Origin: CBDUWP01 sp965370955
Lineage (GTDB): Bacteria; Planctomycetota; Phycisphaerae; Sedimentisphaerales; Anaerobacaceae
Length of the DNA: 21,746 bases
Direction: 5' to 3'
Assembly: GCA_965370955.1 (NCBI GenBank)
Contig: CBDUWP010000013.1
Coordinates: 1 to 21,746, forward strand
Positions 7,683 to 14,786 of this stretch are shown piece after piece (within the stretch, counting starts at the first letter, position 1; the number at the start of each line of letters is the position of its first letter). Both the position numbers and the translations under genes were made by a program. The notes under the pieces were generated by a model. The model was not told where the DNA came from, ran no database searches, and worked only from the letters and a program-made list of their open reading frames with translations.

Positions 7683-9620
7683 ATGAACATTAAAATGCTA
7701 AATTTGATTAAAGATAATATTGAGAATCTTTTCCTTGTCATTGCCATTGTGATTTTTGTGATTGTCTTGATTGGGAAAGTGGTTTTTAGCCCCAATAAGG
7801 TTGAGATTTCCAATAGGCCGTATTCTGTTTCCCAAGTGGATAAACAAATAGATGAAACAGCTAAGCGGCTGGAACGTGCGTTTGTTACCAGTGAGCCCAA
7901 ACCGTCAGTGTATGACCCTTGTTTTGGGAAATTTCAGGCAATGATAGATGCCCCGTTTCCAAACGAAAATGCTGTTGTATTTCCTTTGCCGATACATAGC
8001 CAACGAGCGATCACTGATAACAGAAAATATATGTTGCCGGAGATGTGCGATGTTTGTGATGTCGCTGTTTCGCGTATGAGAACAGTTGCGTATTTGCCTG
8101 AAGTGAAGATTGACCCGGAACATGCATATTGTGAGCAAACTAGCGCGGCAGGCGAGTTGGATTTGGTGACGGTTTCGGCGAGCATAGATGTTGTTGAGCT
8201 TTACCGCCGGTTTGAAGAAAGTTTCAACAGTGAAACGATTGATCCTCAATGGCGTGATGAAGATTTGGCTACGCCGGTTTTTTCAGCGGTCCAGCTTCAA
8301 AGGCAAGTTTTAAATGATGATGGCACTTGGAGCAAGTGGCAGATTGTGCCAAAGGTTAGGATTGATCATCGCAAGAATATGTTTGATATCCCTGAGGCGG
8401 TAGATGATTTGCCGGTCGGCGGCATGATGGTTCAAATGCTTCGTTTTAATAATGATGAGGTTCTTTTGGATTTATTGCAGCCGCAGGCTTATGAGATTGC
8501 CTTAGCTGGTGACAGGTGGTATTTGCCTTTATTGTATAGTCGATATGAAAAATACAAGGCAGATTCAGATGTTCTTGATCGCAGGCAGGATATTTTAGAC
8601 AGGCGACAAAAAAAGCTTCAAGAGAAACAAGATCGTCTTCGTAAAAAAGAGAGTGAAAAAGAAGGTAGACAATCCACTCCACGTGATGATTATATGATGC
8701 TAGGCGGCAGAATGGATGATTCAGCTGGCGGCGGCGGTGGTGGTGGATATCAAGGCCAAAGAAGATCAACTAGATTGACAGATAAAGATAAAGATAAAGA
8801 AGATGTAAAACAAAATATAGACAATCTTTTGGAAGGATTAGAAAAGGTTGTTGGCGAGATTGATGCCGATATGGAGAAAATGGTTATCACAGGACGAGAT
8901 GGTCTTTTGTCGACAGAACAGAAGATGACATTTTGGGCTTTTGATGATGATGTCACTGTCGGTGATAGCTATCGATATAGGATGAAACTGGCTGTTTTTA
9001 ATCCGATCGCTGGAACCGATCAGCTTGAAGATTCTTGTAAAGATAAAAAGAATAACACTTTCTTATGGACAGCCTATTCAGAGATTACAGCTGTAATAAA
9101 AGTGCCGTTGAAATTGTATTTTTTCCCGATTGATCAAAAGACCCATTCAACTGTCACGAAGGTTAAGGTTTGCAAATATTTCATGGGCTATTGGTACAGC
9201 AATGAATTCAAGATAGATTTGGGCGAATATATTGGCGGTGAAATAAAATATATTCCGTCCGATTATGAAGTTGATCAGCAGATTGACAGTCCGGAGAAGA
9301 TAGATTTTAGTACCAATGCGTTTGTTGTTGACGTTGTTTCCATCAGTGACTTCGCCGGCAAAAATAATATGCGTCAAAGGAAGTATTCCAATATGCTCTA
9401 TTCATTTGACGGCAACTTTATTGAATCAACACCAATCAAGCCTAATTATTGGTCAGGACAGATTCGTAATGACTATAGCCGTATCAATAAGTTGTTGAGC
9501 AAGAAAAAGGAGAACCTTGTTGATTGGGGTCAAAACAATGACGATCGTAGATCTACTCCTGCAAGTGACAGATTCGGTGGTCCCGGTGATTATGAGATGA
9601 TGATGCGTTACGGCATGTAG
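7683..9620 (+). CDS. single-pass membrane protein, third gene of the pilM cluster
   Basis: This 645-residue protein is not one I can name. One membrane helix near the N-terminus (about 13-33) anchors a large, presumably periplasmic part. Residues about 60-290 look globular. Then comes a charged heptad-like helix with the repeated phrase LDRRQ (about 296-330), a Gly-rich linker (about 345-355), an acidic/basic helix (about 365-400), and a second globular part starting with FDDDVTVGDSYRYRMKLAVF. That phrase, and the strand-rich segment after it, resemble a fibronectin type III-like sandwich. The tail is Met/Gly-rich (EMMMRYGM). It follows the previous gene by 63 bases with no clear Shine-Dalgarno sequence, and its last 13 bases overlap the 3' end of ccmA on the other strand. 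A PilP/GspC-like adaptor role is a guess from position. Confidence 0.55.
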   Translation: MNIKMLNLIKDNIENLFLVIAIVIFVIVLIGKVVFSPNKVEISNRPYSVSQVDKQIDETAKRLERAFVTSEPKPSVYDPCFGKFQAMIDAPFPNENAVVFPLPIHSQRAITDNRKYMLPEMCDVCDVAVSRMRTVAYLPEVKIDPEHAYCEQTSAAGELDLVTVSASIDVVELYRRFEESFNSETIDPQWRDEDLATPVFSAVQLQRQVLNDDGTWSKWQIVPKVRIDHRKNMFDIPEAVDDLPVGGMMVQMLRFNNDEVLLDLLQPQAYEIALAGDRWYLPLLYSRYEKYKADSDVLDRRQDILDRRQKKLQEKQDRLRKKESEKEGRQSTPRDDYMMLGGRMDDSAGGGGGGGYQGQRRSTRLTDKDKDKEDVKQNIDNLLEGLEKVVGEIDADMEKMVITGRDGLLSTEQKMTFWAFDDDVTVGDSYRYRMKLAVFNPIAGTDQLEDSCKDKKNNTFLWTAYSEITAVIKVPLKLYFFPIDQKTHSTVTKVKVCKYFMGYWYSNEFKIDLGEYIGGEIKYIPSDYEVDQQIDSPEKIDFSTNAFVVDVVSISDFAGKNNMRQRKYSNMLYSFDGNFIESTPIKPNYWSGQIRNDYSRINKLLSKKKENLVDWGQNNDDRRSTPASDRFGGPGDYEMMMRYGM

Positions 9621-10309
9621 CTTTCGACAAAGTTGTTAATGTCGATTTCGCTGGTTTTGGATTCGTGGATTATTTCGCCTTTGTTGATGACGGCGATTTT
9701 ATCACAGCAATTGACAGTTAATGCAACATTGTGAGTAGTGACGATACTTGTGCCGCCATGATTGTTGAATGTTTTGATTATTTCAATTAGTTCAAGCTGA
9801 GCTTTTGCGTCAAGGCCGGCAAATGGCTCATCAGCGAGCAATATTTTCGGCTCGTTTATCATAGCTCGTGCTATGGCTGCTTTTTGCACAGTTCCTCTCG
9901 AGGAGTTTTCTACTAGCTGATTTTGTACAGCAGGCAATCCCATTGATTCGATGATTGGTTCTATTGTTTTTTTAACATTTTTTATGCCGTATAGATTGGC
10001 GTAAAACGATAGATTTTCCATGATCGTCATGTGGCCATACAGCATTGAATCATTAGCCAAAAGCCCAATTTTGTTCTGTTGTGAATCTTGACCAGTTACA
10101 CTGTTATGTCCATTTATTATGATTTGGCCTCTGTCTGGTTTTAGCAATCCCGCGACAGTTTTGATCAAAGTGGTTTTACCCTGTGCGTTTTTTCCGCAAA
10201 GGCATAAACTTTGCCCTTGACTTAATTTTAGATTGATTGATGCTAAAACTTTGTGGCTTCCGAAAGATTTTGTGACATTTACTAATTGTATTGCGAGCGT
10301 CTTGGTCAT
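9608..10309 (-). CDS. ccmA: cytochrome c maturation ABC transporter ATP-binding protein CcmA
   Basis: CcmA is the ATPase of the CcmAB(CD) complex that releases haem-loaded CcmE during system I cytochrome c assembly. The 233-residue chain has a Walker A loop at 39-46 (GKNAQGKT), a Walker B with DEP at 160-162, the D-loop GLD (165-167) and the switch His193 (TTHN). The signature region reads SSRGTVQK (136-143), a departure from the standard LSGGQ. The Q-loop position lacks a clear Gln (GLLANDSML). On sequence alone it would be a generic ABC-2 type ATPase; the CcmA call depends on ccmE lying 12 bases upstream in the same direction. ccmB, ccmC and ccmF are absent here. The stop codon lies inside the 3' end of the convergent membrane protein gene. 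Confidence 0.72.
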   Translation of the reverse strand: MTKTLAIQLVNVTKSFGSHKVLASINLKLSQGQSLCLCGKNAQGKTTLIKTVAGLLKPDRGQIIINGHNSVTGQDSQQNKIGLLANDSMLYGHMTIMENLSFYANLYGIKNVKKTIEPIIESMGLPAVQNQLVENSSRGTVQKAAIARAMINEPKILLADEPFAGLDAKAQLELIEIIKTFNNHGGTSIVTTHNVALTVNCCDKIAVINKGEIIHESKTSEIDINNFVESYMP

Positions 10310-10321
10310 AAAGAATGTCTA

Positions 10322-10729
10322 TCATTTAGTTTTAAGCTTAACTTTATATTTTGATGCACATTTAGTTATGATTTTAGATGCCTCGAAGGTTTCTGGCTTG
10401 ACGAGATATCCTTCGACCAATACATGCTTTTTTTCACATAAGGTATTGGGAATTGTTCCTGAAAATAATATTTTGATGGAGTTGTCACTGCCTTGTAGCC
10501 GGAAGGTCACTTTATTATTCACTGAATCAATTTCGAGAGTTTTCGGCTGAACCATTCCTGAAACGCGTATGATTTTGGTCGACAAATTTTTGGATTTTAT
10601 TTTGGTCATCAGTTCGTCGACTGTGTAATAATATACAGCCATAGATTTTGCAGATTGATAAATCAACAGGCTTGCGCCGAAAATCAGCAGAGTTACTGCG
10701 ATAACAGTTTTAATTTTTTTAGAATTCAT
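10322..10729 (-). CDS. ccmE: haem chaperone CcmE, Cys-type (CXXXY) variant
   Basis: CcmE is a membrane-anchored periplasmic protein that carries haem covalently and hands it to apocytochrome c. The 135-residue protein has an N-terminal anchor helix (about 7-27) and an OB-fold pattern: YYYTVDEL, IIRVSGMV, VTFRLQGSDNSIKILFSG, and HVLVEGYL. These match the family's GxV, 'v.Y.G..P' and 'vvveG' landmarks. The canonical haem ligand lies in an HxxxY motif; here the matching position is Cys124-x3-Tyr128 (TKCASKYK), so the His is replaced by Cys. Such CXXXY CcmE proteins are known from archaea and some anaerobic sulphate reducers with reduced Ccm systems. It is followed directly by ccmA. The ATG at 10729 gives the natural anchor. 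Confidence 0.8.
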   Translation of the reverse strand: MNSKKIKTVIAVTLLIFGASLLIYQSAKSMAVYYYTVDELMTKIKSKNLSTKIIRVSGMVQPKTLEIDSVNNKVTFRLQGSDNSIKILFSGTIPNTLCEKKHVLVEGYLVKPETFEASKIITKCASKYKVKLKTK

Positions 10730-10747
10730 AAAAATTCACATAATCGT

Positions 10748-10777
10748 TATATAGTTGCTCTTGATGTTAATTGTCAC
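10748..10777 (-). promoter_or_regulatory. possible ccmEA promoter
   Basis: On the minus strand, GTGACA (10772-10777) and TATATA (10748-10753) are 18 bases apart, about 20 bases before the ccmE ATG at 10729. The -35 differs from TTGACA by one base. This would give a very short leader. It is a plausible sigma70-type promoter but AT-rich DNA gives such matches by chance, and GTGACA is common throughout the window. Confidence 0.35.
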
Positions 10778-10923
10778 TTAATAGCTCGTAATTTATTACA
10801 AAACAGCTTAAATTGCAACAAGTCTGTTTGATTTTTGTTATTTCTTAGATTTGTTAAAAATGTTGATTTGAATGGTTTGGATGCCGTTTTTTTTTATCAA
10901 ATCATAATTGTCCAACAGTTTCC

Positions 10924-10952
10924 TTGACAATATAGCCATTTTTGCTGATAAT
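10924..10952 (+). promoter_or_regulatory. strong sigma70-type promoter of the FHA-GAF gene
   Basis: TTGACA at 10924-10929 and GATAAT at 10947-10952 are separated by exactly 17 bases: a perfect -35, optimal spacing and a one-mismatch -10. Transcription would start near 10959, about 30 bases before the TTG start at 10990. This is the best consensus promoter in the window. The 260-base spacer 10730-10989 between divergent ccmE and this gene holds this promoter and the weaker leftward one, and I see no gene in it. Confidence 0.75.
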
Positions 10953-10989
10953 GCGACCAGAAGGAGTTTATCGTTAGCGGAGAGATGCT

Positions 10990-11856
10990 TTGATAAAATT
11001 AACAGTTCAACAAAATGGCAGTCCCTTTAAGGAATTTGATTTTGACAGGGGTCCTGTCTATATAGGCAGGCATACCCACAGTCAGGTTTTTTTACCGCAG
11101 AGTTTGGTTTCGAGACAGCACGCTGTCATCTATTTATCAAGCGATGGGCGTTGGTTACTTGAGGACCTTGACTCGGCTAATAAGACCTATGTTAATGACA
11201 AGGTTATCCATAAAAATGAGATAAAAGATGGTGACATAATTCGTATTGGCGAGTTCAGTATAGATGTCACTATAGACGTTAAATCACAGGACAATAATGC
11301 AATAGATTTGTCTGACACTTTGGCTGACGCTTATATTGACACGCAGGTTATCGTGAAGAAACCTGATACCGAACATGCTCCAGCGATGCGTTTACCTGCG
11401 AGAAGGGCGAGTGATTTTGTCGAGGCTACTGAGGTGATATGTAAAGCCGAAGATATTGACAGTTTACTGCTTGCGATTCTCAAGCTTTGTGAAAAGCAGT
11501 TTAGTGCCTATCATTGTTGGTGTGCGCTTCGTGATTTGCCGACAGGTGACATGACCCATCATAGTGGTCGCCGGCTTGACGGTAAAATTATATCATTTGG
11601 AGACATTTCTCTGCGGGAAAAGATTACCGAATCGGTCGAGCGAGCCCATTTTATGCTTTTGCCGAAGATCGGTATACAGGATGCCGGTGAGGACGGGATT
11701 CGTTCAGCTTTAATTGCTCCGGTGACAGGCCCATCAGGTTGTTTTGGCGTGATTTATTTAGACAACTCAAGGGCTCATGAGCGATATGTCACCAGCGATT
11801 TGGATTATCTTATGTTGTTTGCCATTCATACAGCCGCAATCGTCAACAGTCTATAA
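10990..11856 (+). CDS. FHA-GAF domain protein
   Basis: The 288-residue protein joins an N-terminal forkhead-associated domain to a GAF domain and has no output domain. FHA landmarks are Gly26-Arg27 (YIGRH), Ser41-Arg42-x-His44 (LVSRQHAVI) and the Asn64-containing loop ANKTYVND. These are the residues that bind phosphothreonine peptides. Residues about 142-286 have the GAF pattern: helix, strand with CWCALRD, a loop, SALIAPVTGPSGCFGVIYLDN, and a closing helix with LFAIHTAAIVNSL. The start is TTG at 10990, because the nearby ATG at 10985 runs into TGA at once; GGAGAG lies just upstream as ribosome site. It probably reads Ser/Thr kinase phosphorylation and a small ligand in the cytoplasm. It stands alone, with no kinase or regulator beside it. 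Confidence 0.85.
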   Translation: MIKLTVQQNGSPFKEFDFDRGPVYIGRHTHSQVFLPQSLVSRQHAVIYLSSDGRWLLEDLDSANKTYVNDKVIHKNEIKDGDIIRIGEFSIDVTIDVKSQDNNAIDLSDTLADAYIDTQVIVKKPDTEHAPAMRLPARRASDFVEATEVICKAEDIDSLLLAILKLCEKQFSAYHCWCALRDLPTGDMTHHSGRRLDGKIISFGDISLREKITESVERAHFMLLPKIGIQDAGEDGIRSALIAPVTGPSGCFGVIYLDNSRAHERYVTSDLDYLMLFAIHTAAIVNSL

Positions 11857-11936
11857 GGGGCCTGAAACGGGGGGCTGTTTTGTGTGGAAATTACGTTTGA
11901 ATACTTAACGTCTTTAATTTTCGGCTCACTGTCATT

Positions 11937-11945
11937 AAAAAAAAA
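11937..11945 (-). terminator. T-tract after tRNA-Leu
   Basis: Nine consecutive T on the minus strand begin immediately after the discriminator base of the tRNA. Together with the stable T-arm and acceptor stem this could end transcription of the tRNA without a separate hairpin. No other terminator-like structure is seen on that side before the convergent FHA-GAF gene. Confidence 0.35.
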
Positions 11946-12029
11946 TACGAGCGAGAGGAGTCGAACCTCCACACCCATTCGGGTACAAGGACCTAAACCT
12001 TGCGCGTCTGCCAATTCCGCCACGCTCGC
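11946..12029 (-). tRNA. tRNA-Leu (anticodon UAG)
   Basis: An 84-base class II tRNA. The acceptor stem GCGAGCG pairs with CGCTCGT, the terminal pair being G-U, and the discriminator is A73. The D-arm contains TGGCGGAATTGGCAGACGCG, the anticodon arm is CAAGG-TTTAGGT-CCTTG with UAG at 11993-11995, a long variable arm (ACCC/GGGT) follows, and the T-loop is TTCGACT. The CCA end is not encoded. Position 37 is G, so this tRNA is not itself a MiaB or MtaB substrate. It lies 56 bases downstream of xseB on the same strand. Confidence 0.97.
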
Positions 12030-12084
12030 ATATTTGTAACCAATATTGATAGCTGCTTTTAGTTTATTGAAAAACCGACAATTG

Positions 12085-12309
12085 TTAATTTTGTCTTTTT
12101 TCAGTTATCTCTTCAATCTTTGTTTCTGCTTTTTGTAAAATTCCCCTGCAATGTTTTATGAGTGACATCCCTTTTTCATATTTCTTTAGACTGTCTTGCA
12201 GTGGGATTTGTCCTTGTTCCATTTCGTCAACAATATTGTTTAGTTCAGTTATTGTTTGCTCGAAATTTAAGGCTTTCGATTCTTCAGTTTTTTGTTGGTT
12301 CTTTGCCAT
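12085..12309 (-). CDS. xseB: exodeoxyribonuclease VII small subunit
   Basis: XseB is the small helical subunit, present in several copies, of exonuclease VII, a single-strand DNA nuclease made with XseA. From the ATG at 12309 the product is 74 residues, typical for the family. It carries the diagnostic pattern LNFEQTITELNNIVDEMEQGQIPLQ in pieces: NFEQ, ELNxIVxxME, and PLQDSLKKYEKGM, followed by a Lys/Glu-rich helix. The frame is open upstream to an ATG at 12399, which would add 30 residues unlike anything in XseB, so I prefer the shorter form; neither start has a good ribosome site. xseA is not in the window. It is divergent from miaB across a 193-base spacer. Confidence 0.87.
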   Translation of the reverse strand: MAKNQQKTEESKALNFEQTITELNNIVDEMEQGQIPLQDSLKKYEKGMSLIKHCRGILQKAETKIEEITEKRQN

Positions 12310-12442
12310 AAGAGAGAACATATTTCCATAGAACAACGGCTCAACGATTTTTTTATAACTTTCAGCCAATATACTAAGATGCCGGCTGATAATCAACAAA
12401 AATTTTCTACTTCCCGCTCAAAAGCAACTATTAGAGCTGTCC

Positions 12443-12471
12443 TTGATTTTAACTGTAAAATGGGCTACAAT
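12443..12471 (+). promoter_or_regulatory. miaB promoter
   Basis: TTGATT (12443-12448) and TACAAT (12466-12471) are 17 bases apart, giving four of six and five of six matches to the sigma70 consensus. Transcription would begin near 12478, leaving a leader of about 25 bases with no evident Shine-Dalgarno sequence before the ATG at 12503. Confidence 0.6.
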
Positions 12472-12502
12472 CTCCAGCTCTATTATTTTTTGATGGTTAC
12501 TT

Positions 12503-13891
12503 ATGGTACAAAAAGTTTTTATACGCAATTTTGGCTGCCAGATGAACAAACTTGATTCGGAGCTTGTCCACGCCGCATTAAGAGAGGCTGGATTTGGATT
12601 TGTTGATTCAGCTGACATTGCTGATATTGTTGTGCTGAATACCTGTTCGATCAGGCATCGAGCTGAGGAGAAGGTTTTTTCACAGCTCGGCAATTATAAG
12701 CGAATGAAACAGGATGGACATGGGCTTATTGTCGCGGTGATTGGCTGTATGGCTCAGCGGATATCCGACGAACTTTTGAGTCATCCGGCGGTTGATATTG
12801 TTTGTGGGCCTACGCAAATTTCTCAAATTGTTGACTTGATTCGCCAAGCTATTGCAGATAATGCTGACAAAAAAAAGGCTGTTACGGAAAAAATTAGAGG
12901 AGCGATTGATCTGGAGCAGAATCTGGCTTTGGACGATTTTGAATTGGCTTATGACCGCGCTTTTGGCAAGACGGCCGGCCATGCTTTTGTTCGTGTCATG
13001 CGAGGCTGTAACAATTTTTGCAGCTATTGCATAGTTCCTTACGTTAGGGGCCCAGAGACGAGTCGGTCGCCCGAGGTGATCATGGAGCAAATCAAGCGTT
13101 TAGCTGGTGATGGCGTCAAGGTGGTGACATTGCTTGGCCAGACGGTTAATTCCTATGAATATTCAGCTGGTGACAGAACTTATTGCTTAGCCGATTTATT
13201 GGAAATGATCAGCCGCATTGATGGAATTGAGTGGATTAAATTTGTCACTAGCTACCCAAGCGATACATATTTTGACCAGATATGTCACGCGATGGCCAAC
13301 CTTGATAAGGTTTGTAATTATTTGCATATGCCTGCTCAAAGCGGTTCTGACAGGATTTTAAAAGCCATGAATCGTCATTATACTTGCCAGCAGTATCTCG
13401 ATTTGCTGGATAAAGCCAGAGCGATTGTTGGCGATATTGACATTGCCGGTGATTTTATTGTCGGTTTTAGCGGGGAAACTGATCAGGATTTTCAACAAAC
13501 AATTGAGCTGGTGAAAAAAGCTAAATATCGAAATTGTTTTGTGTTTAAATATTCGCCAAGACCAGCCACTGTTTCGTCCAACCGTATGATTGACGATGTT
13601 TCAGAGCAGATAAAGCAGCAGCGAAATGTTGAATTGCTTTCTGTTGGCGAGTTGGTTAGCGAAAAAATTGCTCAAAATTTTGTTGGCAAAAAGGTCAAGG
13701 TGTTTGTTGAAGGCTTAAGTAAAAAGCCGCATCTTAATAATACCGCCGGTGACACTCCCCAGCTTGTAGGCAGAACTAGCGGCGATTGGATTGTTGTGTT
13801 TAATGGCCAAGTGTCACTAGCTGGAGAATTTGTGGAAGTTGAAATCGTAAAGGCCAGTCCCTTGACATTGTTTGGCCAGATAAAGGCATGA
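12503..13891 (+). CDS. miaB: tRNA-2-methylthio-N6-dimethylallyladenosine synthase
   Basis: MiaB methylthiolates i6A37 in tRNAs reading UNN codons, using two [4Fe-4S] clusters and SAM. The 462-residue chain has the expected length and order. The N-terminal methylthiotransferase domain has Cys12 (GCQMNKLDS), Cys48 (LNTCSIRHRAEEK) and Cys82 (IGCMAQR). The radical SAM triad is Cys169, Cys173 and Cys176 (GCNNFCSYCIVPYVRGPE). HMPAQSGSDRIL and DFIVGFSGETDQDF occur in the core, and a C-terminal TRAM domain (about 385-460) binds tRNA. The GCQMN and RHRAE phrases mark it as MiaB and not MtaB. The usual LGQNVNSY reads LGQTVNSY. Its stop lies two bases from the stop of the convergent fmdB gene, so the two transcripts probably overlap at their ends. 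Confidence 0.95.
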   Translation: MVQKVFIRNFGCQMNKLDSELVHAALREAGFGFVDSADIADIVVLNTCSIRHRAEEKVFSQLGNYKRMKQDGHGLIVAVIGCMAQRISDELLSHPAVDIVCGPTQISQIVDLIRQAIADNADKKKAVTEKIRGAIDLEQNLALDDFELAYDRAFGKTAGHAFVRVMRGCNNFCSYCIVPYVRGPETSRSPEVIMEQIKRLAGDGVKVVTLLGQTVNSYEYSAGDRTYCLADLLEMISRIDGIEWIKFVTSYPSDTYFDQICHAMANLDKVCNYLHMPAQSGSDRILKAMNRHYTCQQYLDLLDKARAIVGDIDIAGDFIVGFSGETDQDFQQTIELVKKAKYRNCFVFKYSPRPATVSSNRMIDDVSEQIKQQRNVELLSVGELVSEKIAQNFVGKKVKVFVEGLSKKPHLNNTAGDTPQLVGRTSGDWIVVFNGQVSLAGEFVEVEIVKASPLTLFGQIKA

Positions 13892-13893
13892 CG

Positions 13894-14190
13894 TTATTTT
13901 TTTGTGGTTTTGTTGTCTGGATTATGCTTACAGCTTTGACATTCTTTTTTGCAGGTTGCTTCTTTAGTCGGCTTTTTGTCTTTGGATTGACTTGCTTTAT
14001 AGTCTGCGCTTCTGTAGTCTGTTTTGTAAAACCCGGAGCCTTTGAAAATTAGTCCTGCACCTGCTGAGATCAATTTTTTGAGTGACATTTTTCCACATTC
14101 TGGGCATTTTCTAAGCGACCCAGCTTTTATCGATTGCATTTTTTCAAAGCGATACCCGCAATTTTCGCATAAATAATCATAGGTTGGCAT
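13894..14190 (-). CDS. FmdB-family zinc ribbon protein
   Basis: The first 45 residues form the FmdB-type zinc ribbon: MPTYDYLCENCGYRFE supplies one CxxC and RKCPECGK the second, followed by GAGLIFKGSGFYKTDYR, the phrase typical of this family. The members are small putative regulators or ribosome-associated proteins of uncertain role. In this 98-residue version the C-terminus adds a Lys-rich tail with a third Cys group, CKKECQSC (about residues 79-86), which could bind a further metal. The ATG overlaps the grpE stop by one base (TAATG), so it is translationally coupled as the last gene of the chaperone operon. Confidence 0.85.
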   Translation of the reverse strand: MPTYDYLCENCGYRFEKMQSIKAGSLRKCPECGKMSLKKLISAGAGLIFKGSGFYKTDYRSADYKASQSKDKKPTKEATCKKECQSCKHNPDNKTTKK

Positions 14191-14786
14191 TATTTATCAT
14201 CCTCTGACTGTTGGGCTGGCTCTTCTGCTTGCGGCTGGTCGTTTTCATCAGCGGCTAGCTTATTTACTATGACGTTGCTCGGCCGAATAACGCGATCGTT
14301 AAGCTTGTAACCTTTTTGGAAATCTTCGAGTATGACATTATCTTCTTGATCTGGATCCTGTTGCTGCATCATTGCTTGATGTAGCTCTGGATTAAACATT
14401 TTTCCTTTAGCGTCAATTTGTTCGACATTGTGCGACTTCAAAATATCTATAAATTGCTCATGAATCATTTCGATTGCTTTGGCCAATGTTTCGCAGTCGG
14501 AAGCACTGTTTGCATTTTGTTTAGTATGCTCGAGATTATCCATCACAGGCAGCACAGATTTAAGAAATTGTTCCTTTTCATAGGCTACACTATCAGCGAT
14601 TTGTTTTGGCCCTCGTTTTTGGAAATTCGCATAGTCGGCACTTATTCGTTGTAGCTTTTCGAACAGCTCTTCTTTTTCCTGCTGTAAAGTTTCGATTTTT
14701 TGCTGTAGAACTTGCAACGTTTTTTTGTTTAGCTTAACGTTTGTTTTTGGCTTTTTGGTTTGTTTTTTTTCTATTTTTTTATTCAT
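14190..14786 (-). CDS. grpE: nucleotide exchange factor GrpE
   Basis: GrpE releases ADP from DnaK. The 198-residue protein shows the family order: a Lys-rich disordered start, a long coiled coil (about 25-70) running into RISADYANFQKR, the four-helix-bundle segment with FLKSVLPVMDNLEHT, then the C-terminal beta-wing with MFNPELHQAMMQQ, GYKLNDRVIRPSNVIVNK. The acidic/Gln-rich tail (after residue 176) is unremarkable. Its ATG overlaps the dnaJ stop in an ATGA arrangement, a 4-base overlap that couples their translation. dnaK is not in this operon, so its partner must be encoded elsewhere. Confidence 0.94.
   Translation of the reverse strand: MNKKIEKKQTKKPKTNVKLNKKTLQVLQQKIETLQQEKEELFEKLQRISADYANFQKRGPKQIADSVAYEKEQFLKSVLPVMDNLEHTKQNANSASDCETLAKAIEMIHEQFIDILKSHNVEQIDAKGKMFNPELHQAMMQQQDPDQEDNVILEDFQKGYKLNDRVIRPSNVIVNKLAADENDQPQAEEPAQQSEDDK

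Noticed and set aside
11845..11879. Possible terminator after the FHA-GAF gene
   Set aside because: A 7-bp stem with a G-U pair, a 21-base loop and only a short broken T-run; too weak to call.
11826..12023. 65-residue reading frame on the minus strand
   Set aside because: It runs through the tRNA-Leu gene; the MAELADAQGLGPCT start is the usual false frame read from tRNA-Leu sequences.
12310..12399. Upstream ATG extending XseB by 30 residues
   Set aside because: The added residues do not resemble XseB, and the 74-residue form from 12309 matches family length.
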